A stretch of DNA of 64,000 nt from contig CAJKUH010000008.1 of assembly GCA_905203045.1 (NCBI GenBank), positions 1-64,000 on the forward strand, written 5' to 3'. Positions 58,434 through 64,000 of the stretch are shown piece by piece (the first letter of the stretch is position 1; each line of letters opens with the position of its first letter). The stretch comes from an uncultured Eggerthella sp. (GTDB lineage: Bacteria; Actinomycetota; Coriobacteriia; Coriobacteriales; Eggerthellaceae). The notes below the pieces were generated by a model. It was not told the origin of the DNA. It saw nothing but the letters and a program-made list of their open reading frames with translations, and searched no databases. Both the position numbers and the translations under genes were made by a program.

Positions 58434-59216
58434 CTAGTCGGCGGCACCTTCTTGAAAGCGGCTGAGGAACGCCTTGGTGCGGTCGTGCTGCGGGTTGTTG
58501 ATAACCTGCTGCGCCGGACCTTCTTCCACGATAACGCCACCGTCCATGAACGCGACGCGGTCGGCAACATCGCGCGCGAAGGCCATTTCGTGCGTAACGA
58601 TAACCATGGTCATGTGCTCGTCGGCCAGCTCGCGGATAACGCGCAGCACTTCCTGGGTAAGCTCGGGGTCGAGTGCAGAAGTGGGCTCGTCGAAGAACAG
58701 CACATCAGGGTCAAGCGCCAACGCGCGCGCAATGGCAACGCGCTGCTGTTGGCCACCGGAAAGCTCGCAGGGAACCATGTCTTCCTTGTCTGCCAAGCCC
58801 ATCTTCGCCAGCAGCTCACGGCCGCGCGCCAACGCTTCTTCCTTCGGGCGCTTCTGCACGCAGATAAGCGCATCGGTGACGTTTTGCAGCACCGTGAAGT
58901 GCGGGAACAGGTTGAAGTTCTGGAACACCAAGCCGTAGCGCTTCTTCGCCTGGGCAAGCACTTCCTTGCCGCCGTACACCGCCTTGCCCGAAGCATCGGC
59001 TTCGGCAACCAACACATCACCGTAGGCAAGCGAACCGGAATCCAACGTTTCAAGCAACGTCATGCAGCGCAACAGCGTAGACTTACCGCCACCCGAAGGA
59101 CCGATGATGGAGAGCACATCGCCCTGGTTCACGGTAAGCGAGATATCTTTCAGAACCTCGTTGCTGCCAAACGCCTTACGCGCATGGCTCAGGTTCACAA
59201 CCGGCATATTTCCCAT
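58434..59216 (-). CDS. Polar amino-acid ABC transporter ATPase
   Basis: A 260-residue ABC ATPase of the GlnQ/ArtP class. Walker A is G-P-S-G-G-G-K-S-T, the Q-loop is F-Q-N-F-N-L-F-P-H, the signature is L-S-G-G-Q-Q-Q-R and Walker B is D-V-L-F-F-D-E-P-T. I start at 59216 with AAAGGGG upstream. It follows the permease gene by 39 bases on the same strand. Confidence 0.94.
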   Translation of the reverse strand: MGNMPVVNLSHARKAFGSNEVLKDISLTVNQGDVLSIIGPSGGGKSTLLRCMTLLETLDSGSLAYGDVLVAEADASGKAVYGGKEVLAQAKKRYGLVFQNFNLFPHFTVLQNVTDALICVQKRPKEEALARGRELLAKMGLADKEDMVPCELSGGQQQRVAIARALALDPDVLFFDEPTSALDPELTQEVLRVIRELADEHMTMVIVTHEMAFARDVADRVAFMDGGVIVEEGPAQQVINNPQHDRTKAFLSRFQEGAAD

Positions 59217-59255
59217 AATGGAAACCCCTTTTCTGAAACTCTTCACACCAACGCG

Positions 59256-59909
59256 CTAGTCGTGGTAGTAGGCCAGCTTCTTTTCCACGCGGCCTAAGAT
59301 GAATTCGATAACCAGGCAGAACACCCAGTAGATAAGCGCCGCGATAGCGTACGGCAGCATGGAAACGTTGCTTGCGGCAAGCGCCTTAGCAACCGAGAAC
59401 ATTTCCGCCATGCCCAAAACGAACGCCAGCGACGTGTCTTTCACCAGCGTGATGATCTCGTTGCCCATAGCGGGAAGGATGCGCTTCACAACCTGCGGCA
59501 ACACGATCTTGAAAAACGTCTGGGAACGCGAATAGCCCAGCACCAACGCCGCTTCGTACTGGCCCTTCGGAATGGACTGTATGCCCGAACGGTAAATTTC
59601 GGCGAAATAGGCCGAGTAGTTCAGGATGAAGCCCACAGCGCACGCTCCGAATTTCCAATCGGTGCCCAAGTTCATGCCGAACAGGTAGTACGGGCCGAAC
59701 ATAAATGCCATCAGCTGTAGCATCAGAGGCGTGCCGCGCAGGATGGAAATGTAGAACTGGGCAAGCAGCGAAAGCGGCTTGAACGAGCTCATGCGGCACA
59801 GGGCAACCACGATGCCCAGCGGCAACGAGCCCACCAGCGTAACCACGAAAATCCAAGCGGACAGCCCCAGGCCGTCCATCAAGGCGCTAACCATCACGCC
59901 AAGTTCCAT
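59256..59909 (-). CDS. Polar amino-acid ABC transporter permease
   Basis: A 217-residue membrane protein of the HisM/GlnP type, about five helices, with the E-I-Y-R-S-G-I-Q-S-I-P-K-G-Q-Y-E-A coupling loop (E-A-A-x-x-L-G-type) that contacts the ATPase. I start at 59909 with AGGAGG five bases upstream. Only one permease gene is present, so a homodimer is expected. Confidence 0.93.
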   Translation of the reverse strand: MELGVMVSALMDGLGLSAWIFVVTLVGSLPLGIVVALCRMSSFKPLSLLAQFYISILRGTPLMLQLMAFMFGPYYLFGMNLGTDWKFGACAVGFILNYSAYFAEIYRSGIQSIPKGQYEAALVLGYSRSQTFFKIVLPQVVKRILPAMGNEIITLVKDTSLAFVLGMAEMFSVAKALAASNVSMLPYAIAALIYWVFCLVIEFILGRVEKKLAYYHD

Positions 59910-59957
59910 ATCTTCCTCCTTTTCGCGTTCAATGCGTTTCTGCCGCAGAACGCAACA

Positions 59958-59984
59958 AAGGGCGGAAGGGGAAGCCTTCCGCCC
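59958..59984 (-). promoter_or_regulatory. Hairpin between substrate-binding and permease genes
   Basis: GGGCGGAAGG / CCTTCCGCCC then TTTGTTG on the minus strand. Such hairpins after binding-protein genes raise their mRNA level relative to the membrane components; partial termination is also possible. Confidence 0.6.
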
Positions 59985-60040
59985 AATACTGTCAGATGTG
60001 CCGCCCTGCAAGGCAAGCGGCGCATCTGCCCAAATGTTTG

Positions 60041-60859
60041 TTACTTAAGCACCCAGTTCTCTTCGCTCATACCGTAGTCGGCGTACTTTTCGATGAGCTT
60101 GGCAACCGTGCCGTCGTTGTACATGTCCTTCAACGTGCTGGAAACCTTAGCGGCCAGGGCATCGTCGCCCTTCTTGAAGCCAACAGCGTAGTGCTCGCTG
60201 CTCAGCGGCTCAAGCTGCTGATAGGCATCGGGCTTGGCGGCAATCTGGTACTGGGCAATGGAGAGGTCGCATGCTACAGCATCTACCATGCCAGACTCAA
60301 GCTGCATGAAGGCATTGTTGTAATCGGGCAGGGTCTGCAAGCTCTTGAACGTGTCGGACAGGGACTTCTGGTCGCCCTGGAGCACGTCGAGTGCGGCAGA
60401 ATCGGCCTGGGTTACCACCGTCTTACCGGCAAGATCGGAAAGAGAGTTGATACCCGAGCCCTTCTTCACCACAACAACCTGCTCGTTGAGCATGTACGGC
60501 TCGGAGAAAGTGTAGTTGTCTTCACGGCCTTCCATGGTGAAGCCGTTCCAGATGCAGTTGATGGTGCCCTGGTTCAGCAGCGCGTCCTTAGCGTCCCAGT
60601 CGATGGGCTCAAGCTGGATGTCCCAACCGTTGCGGCTGGCAACTTCCTGGGCAAGATCAAGGTCGAAACCGGTGGGATTGTTGTTTGCATCCATGAAGCC
60701 GTAGGGCGGATAGCTGTTGTCGAAGCCCACGATGAGCTTGTTGTCGGCGGGATTGCCGTCGTTGGAGCTGGAAGACTGCTGCGAGCAGCCGGCAAGCAGT
60801 GCGGCGGAAAGGCACGCAACGCAGGCAACGGCCAGCACGCTTAAGAACTTCTTTTTCAT
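60041..60859 (-). CDS. Amino-acid ABC transporter substrate-binding lipoprotein
   Basis: A 272-residue lipoprotein of the SBP_bac_3 family. The signal peptide ends in the lipobox L-L-A-G-C (Cys25), then a Ser-rich linker, and the binding domain starts at about residue 42 (V-G-F-D-N-S-Y-P-P-Y-G-F). This is the polar amino-acid class (cystine, glutamine, arginine and similar); the ligand cannot be read from sequence alone. It is the first gene of the operon, upstream of the permease and ATPase. Confidence 0.93.
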   Translation of the reverse strand: MKKKFLSVLAVACVACLSAALLAGCSQQSSSSNDGNPADNKLIVGFDNSYPPYGFMDANNNPTGFDLDLAQEVASRNGWDIQLEPIDWDAKDALLNQGTINCIWNGFTMEGREDNYTFSEPYMLNEQVVVVKKGSGINSLSDLAGKTVVTQADSAALDVLQGDQKSLSDTFKSLQTLPDYNNAFMQLESGMVDAVACDLSIAQYQIAAKPDAYQQLEPLSSEHYAVGFKKGDDALAAKVSSTLKDMYNDGTVAKLIEKYADYGMSEENWVLK

Positions 60860-60907
60860 GGGTACCTCGTTTCAGCGGTATGACTTTACTTAACTAAAGT
60901 AGCCCGC

Positions 60908-60929
60908 AGTATAGCACACTAGAGTGCTA
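60908..60929 (-). promoter_or_regulatory. Promoter and inverted repeat of the amino-acid transporter operon
   Basis: TGCTATACT (extended -10) on the minus strand overlaps an inverted repeat TAGCAC-N6-GTGCTA, a possible repressor site. It resembles half of CIRCE, but the spacer is too short. Confidence 0.45.
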
Positions 60930-61101
60930 AATCGCTCTTTAAGGCGCCTTACGCCACGCAATACGCGTTTTGCCCCTGCAAACGGGCACATTACCGCCGC
61001 GGGCGGCCACTTGCAGCGGAAGAGGCCCATGGGCAGCTCGGCGCAAAGGTAAAGCCTGTGCCGGGGAGCGAGGTAGCACGAATCCATTGGCTGCAAGAAT
61101 C

Positions 61102-61145
61102 GAAAAAGCCCATAAGGCCGGCCGATGTGGCGCCTTATGGGCTTT
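61102..61145 (-). terminator. GNAT gene terminator
   Basis: AAAGCCCATAAGGC / GCCTTATGGGCTTT then TTC on the minus strand. Confidence 0.87.
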
Positions 61146-61160
61146 GGTGTTTCCTCTGTT

Positions 61161-61221
61161 TCGGGATCGCACGCAGCGTCATTGCGCTTTGCACGTACCT
61201 GCGATGCCCGCAAGGCATCGC
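61161..61221 (-). repeat. Composite element remnant D
   Basis: A hairpin (GCGATGCC/GGCATCGC) is followed after 18 bases by ATGACGCTGCGTGCGA on the minus strand, the layout of elements A-C, but the right arm is missing. It begins eight bases after the GNAT stop. Confidence 0.5.
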
Positions 61222-61228
61222 GCAGCGA

Positions 61229-61834
61229 TTACGCGTTGTTCAGAATGCTGTCGATGTAACGCTGGTCAACGTCCGGCAGGGGACGGAAGGGGGGGGTTTC
61301 CTGAGGTTCGCGCGTTGCCAGGATGCGCTCCATCCAAATCATGTCGTACCAACGGCCGAACTTCAGCGCGCACTTGCTGAAGCTGCCCGCGTGCTTGAAG
61401 CCCAAGCGCGTGTGGAACAAGCGGCTGGTGGCAGGCACGTATTCGTCGGCAGGATCGCAGTGAGCGATGCAGGCTTCCATGTTGAAGACGTTCTGCAGAA
61501 GCAAAAGCTTCGCCAACGCTTCGTACATGCGACGGCCCAAGCCACGGCTGCGCAAATCTTTGCGCACGTAGATCGACGTTTCAGCCGCGTGGGAATACGC
61601 AGCACGAGGGCGGAATGCCGAAGCGTAGGCATAGCCCAAGATGGCGCCGTCCTTTTCGGCCACGATATAGGGGTAACGCTCTAGGACGCGCTCGATGCGT
61701 GCCGTGAAATCCTCCAACGTGGGGGGCTCGATTTCGAAGGTAACCGCTGTTTCGAGCACGTAGGGGGTGTAGATGTCCAGCAACGCGGGAGCGTCTTCCT
61801 TCGTTGCCATGCGTAATTTGATTTCAGTATCCAT
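61229..61834 (-). CDS. GNAT N-acetyltransferase (phosphinothricin acetyltransferase-like)
   Basis: A 201-residue acetyltransferase. The acetyl-CoA motif V-R-K-D-L-R-S-R-G-L-G-R-R is at about 95-107, with the E-T-S-I-Y-V strand before and a L-G-F-K-H-A-G-S-F segment after, as in the Pat/Bar-like family (phosphinothricin, methionine sulfoximine or unknown amines). The ATG at 61834 is preferred over an upstream GTG, though neither has a strong ribosome site. Confidence 0.88.
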   Translation of the reverse strand: MDTEIKLRMATKEDAPALLDIYTPYVLETAVTFEIEPPTLEDFTARIERVLERYPYIVAEKDGAILGYAYASAFRPRAAYSHAAETSIYVRKDLRSRGLGRRMYEALAKLLLLQNVFNMEACIAHCDPADEYVPATSRLFHTRLGFKHAGSFSKCALKFGRWYDMIWMERILATREPQETPPFRPLPDVDQRYIDSILNNA

Positions 61835-62044
61835 GGCTCGTATTCTACTCACGCACCGTTCGCTCGAAAAGAGAGCTTGGGAAAATACTTCGTGCTCCCG
61901 AAATTAAACACGAAATAGAAGCGCTCGCACGCAACGCGTCGGCAGCTTTGCCAGCCTTTTCACCCGCAACGCTGCTGACCCCTGCTGCGCTTCCGCCAGA
62001 CACCGGCCGGGATTCGGCCGAGCCCAGCAACCGCCCCGCTCTGC

Positions 62045-63412
62045 TTAACGAATACGCACTACGGCAATGGCAAGCGCAACTAGCGCGAAGGCGCCCGAAA
62101 GCGCAAAGGCGGCATGGTAGCCCATTAGGGGGAGGCCCGCCGAAGCACCCAGCGCTATAGCGAAAACCATAAGTGCCGTGCCAATGGAAGCGCACGCCTG
62201 GCGCACTGCCGTGCTGAACGACGATCCGTCCGTCATGATCTGGTGCGGCAAGTCGGCCATGCCCCACGAGGTAAGCGGCCCGATAAGCCCCGAAACACCC
62301 GTGGCGCGAATGCCTTGCATCACGATGATCAGCCAAAACGGGGAGGTCTCATCGATGAACGCCATCGACACGCCGCCCACCGCCAGGCACACCGACGCCG
62401 CCACGATAACCGGACGCCCGCCGATGCGATCGACCAAATAACCCGCCAGGGGATTCACGATGAACGCAGCAACAGTGCCCGGCAGAAGCGACAAGCCCGC
62501 CTGCAGCGCCGTACCGCCCCATGGTCCTTCGATGAACAGCGGCAAAACCAGGGTAATGCCCATATAGTTTGCAAACAGGGCGTTCGCCGCCCAGAAGCTG
62601 GCACGATAACGCCATGAATCGAAGATGTGCAAATCGGTCAGCGGGTTGTCGATGCGCTTCTGCCTGCGCAGGTACAGCACCAAGAACAGTGCGCCCAGCA
62701 CCACGGGAACCCAGATATAAAGGCTGGCGAACCCGTAGCTGGAAGCGTTCGAGAAGCCCAGAAGCAACCCGCCGAAGCCCAACGCCGAAAGCAGCAGCGA
62801 GACCACATCGAGCTTGGCAGAAGAGTCGGTTTGGGGCTCGCGCACAATAAGCACAGCAGAAAGCACCAGCAGAACGAACGAGCAAGCGAGCAACGCCACG
62901 AAGAAGCTGCGCCACCCTGCAAAGCCGATCATCCAGCCGCCGATGGTGGGACCGATGTTCGGAGCGAAGCCCATGGCAATGCCAGCAATGCCCATAACGG
63001 TTGCCTGCCTGTCGCGCGGGAACGACATCATGACGATGCTGATCATCATGGGCATGGTGATGCCCGCCGACACCGCCTGCAGCACGCGGCCCAGGATAAG
63101 CACTTCAAACGTTGGCGCAACGGCATCGATGGCCGCGCCTACCAGCAGGAGGGCCAAGGCGGCAAGAACAAGACCTTTCAGAGAGAACCTGCGCATCAAG
63201 AAGGTGACCGAGGGAACGGTGATACCCAGCACCAGCATATACAGCGTGGTAACCCACTGCCCCATGCCCACATCGATGCCGAAATCAACCGCCATGCCCG
63301 AGAACATGGCATTCAGCGCCGTCTGCGACAAATTGCCTAGGCACGAGCCAAGGATAACGATGGCGATGAGCACGATAACGCGTGTTGGAACCTTTGCGTC
63401 CTGATTCCGCAA
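62045..63412 (-). CDS. MFS exporter, DHA2 (EmrB/QacA) family
   Basis: A 455-residue transporter with about 13-14 helices. The A-segment (L-G-R-V-L-Q-A-V-S-A-G motif) and G-x-x-x-G-P-T-I-G-G-W motif C mark a drug-proton antiporter of the DHA2 class. TTG 63412 has AAGGAGG just upstream. It is divergent from the VanZ gene. The substrate is unknown. Confidence 0.9.
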   Translation of the reverse strand: MRNQDAKVPTRVIVLIAIVILGSCLGNLSQTALNAMFSGMAVDFGIDVGMGQWVTTLYMLVLGITVPSVTFLMRRFSLKGLVLAALALLLVGAAIDAVAPTFEVLILGRVLQAVSAGITMPMMISIVMMSFPRDRQATVMGIAGIAMGFAPNIGPTIGGWMIGFAGWRSFFVALLACSFVLLVLSAVLIVREPQTDSSAKLDVVSLLLSALGFGGLLLGFSNASSYGFASLYIWVPVVLGALFLVLYLRRQKRIDNPLTDLHIFDSWRYRASFWAANALFANYMGITLVLPLFIEGPWGGTALQAGLSLLPGTVAAFIVNPLAGYLVDRIGGRPVIVAASVCLAVGGVSMAFIDETSPFWLIIVMQGIRATGVSGLIGPLTSWGMADLPHQIMTDGSSFSTAVRQACASIGTALMVFAIALGASAGLPLMGYHAAFALSGAFALVALAIAVVRIR

Positions 63413-63529
63413 AGCCCCTCCTTCGATGATGATACGTTGTGGTTTATCTTACCACAGCACCACTACGCGCCTTCGGCCCTGTGCAATGGCGTACCCTACT
63501 GGTACGTACTCCCCTCGCGAAAGGCACCT

Positions 63530-63994
63530 ATGAGCGCAACCCCGAAACAAAATCATTCCCGCACCGCAATAGCCATAAGCTGGATAGCCGTGGTCGCCAT
63601 GGCGGGTGTCATCTTCTGGATGTCGGCCAACACCGGCGAGTCCATCAACAGCGGGCTGGGCATCATATCTGCCGTGAAGGGAGCCTTGGCAACGGGCGCA
63701 CAGCAACTGTTCGGCCATGAGGTTGACGTTTCGCCCGTGGGGCATTTCACCGAGTACCTGATTTTCGGCGCCTTGCTGTTCAATGCGCTCCGCTTTCACG
63801 TGGGCCCGCGCGCGGCGCTGATCGCCGCACTTGCCATAGGCAGCCTGTACGGCGTCACCGATGAATTCCATCAGCTGTTTGTTCCCAGTCGCAGCTGCGA
63901 CCCTGCCGATTGGGCGGTAGACACCGTAGCTTCGCTGTGCGGTGCCGCGCTGATGCGCTTGGGGCTGAAAAAGGCCGGCAAACTGGAGCGTTAA
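63530..63994 (+). CDS. VanZ-like family protein
   Basis: A 154-residue protein with four hydrophobic segments. The F-W-M-S-A-N motif near residue 30 and the H-F-x-E-Y-x-x-F-G-x-L and D-E-F-H-Q-L-F-V-P-x-R-S-C-D-x-x-D-W-x-x-D-T segments match VanZ-like proteins (teicoplanin-resistance accessory and others of unknown role). GAAAGG lies before the ATG at 63530. There is no vancomycin resistance context here. Confidence 0.9.
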   Translation: MSATPKQNHSRTAIAISWIAVVAMAGVIFWMSANTGESINSGLGIISAVKGALATGAQQLFGHEVDVSPVGHFTEYLIFGALLFNALRFHVGPRAALIAALAIGSLYGVTDEFHQLFVPSRSCDPADWAVDTVASLCGAALMRLGLKKAGKLER

Positions 63995-64000
63995 CCCCCC

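Noticed and set aside
60912..60929. CIRCE-like site before the amino-acid transporter
   Set aside because: The arms are 6 bp with a 6-base spacer, against 9 bp and 9 bases for true CIRCE.

Overview
The window reads as a chromosomal stretch of an anaerobic actinobacterium, most likely class Coriobacteriia (Eggerthellales-like). The basis is protein style and gene order: an FhaA-FhaB-PP2C-RodA/PBP-PknB cluster with a fused SEDS-transpeptidase, GC-rich codon use, and a clpC-ispD-ispF-cysS block. Species cannot be named from sequence alone. I see no phage, rRNA, CRISPR array or replication origin. Five tRNA genes are present: Leu-CAG, Arg-CCT, Ser-GCT, Ser-TGA and Pro-CGG.

Layout. 1-4.9 kb: end of an MFS transporter, MscS channel, EngB GTPase, RNase HI, SerA and tRNA-Leu. 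5.0-17.4 kb: a roughly 12-kb minus-strand locus, the most unusual part of the window. It encodes a PilZ protein with both c-di-GMP motifs, a membrane-anchored TasA-like protein, five secreted proteins with SipW-type signal segments (ATFAWF-like) and a shared C-terminal W-x-[ED]-G-x-D motif, two SipW/ER-type signal peptidases, a membrane-anchored McrB-like AAA+ ATPase, and a partner with a DUF2357/McrC-like N-terminus whose nuclease end is replaced by a long coiled coil. I infer a c-di-GMP-responsive surface-fibre secretion and assembly system. 18.0-25.6 kb: the Ser/Thr kinase and cell-wall cluster. 25.7-29.5 kb: tRNA-Arg, a 340-bp inverted-repeat element abutting an FMN riboswitch, then ribU (two frameshifts) and a complete ECF energising module. 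29.7-37.4 kb: PPOx protein, EamA permease and AroK, DUF2207 protein, tRNA-Ser, an array of alternating 26-bp repeats, LemA, IspE, TadA, tRNA-Ser.

37.4-64 kb: AroE, an ABC-F protein, a class-I-like ferrochelatase, UspA, TetR regulator, CysS-IspF-IspD-ClpC (with a CIRCE operator before clpC), LysS-GreA, TatA, tRNA-Pro, two paralogous NlpC/P60 hydrolases, NhaA, ribosome hibernation factor with a long structured leader, gamma-carbonic-anhydrase-like protein, a polar amino-acid ABC transporter, GNAT acetyltransferase, DHA2-type MFS exporter and VanZ-like protein.

Three families of interspersed structured DNA recur between genes: short palindromes around GGGGACTGTCCCC (nine copies), a composite hairpin plus inverted-repeat element placed just after gene 3' ends (three copies and one remnant), and long inverted-repeat elements with a shared core (two copies). 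In the latter two, the arms differ between copies but stay complementary within each copy.

Two genes (ribU and one SipW-dependent protein) carry single-base frameshifts in short C/G runs while their reading frames are otherwise well preserved. Assembly error is at least as likely as true pseudogenisation.
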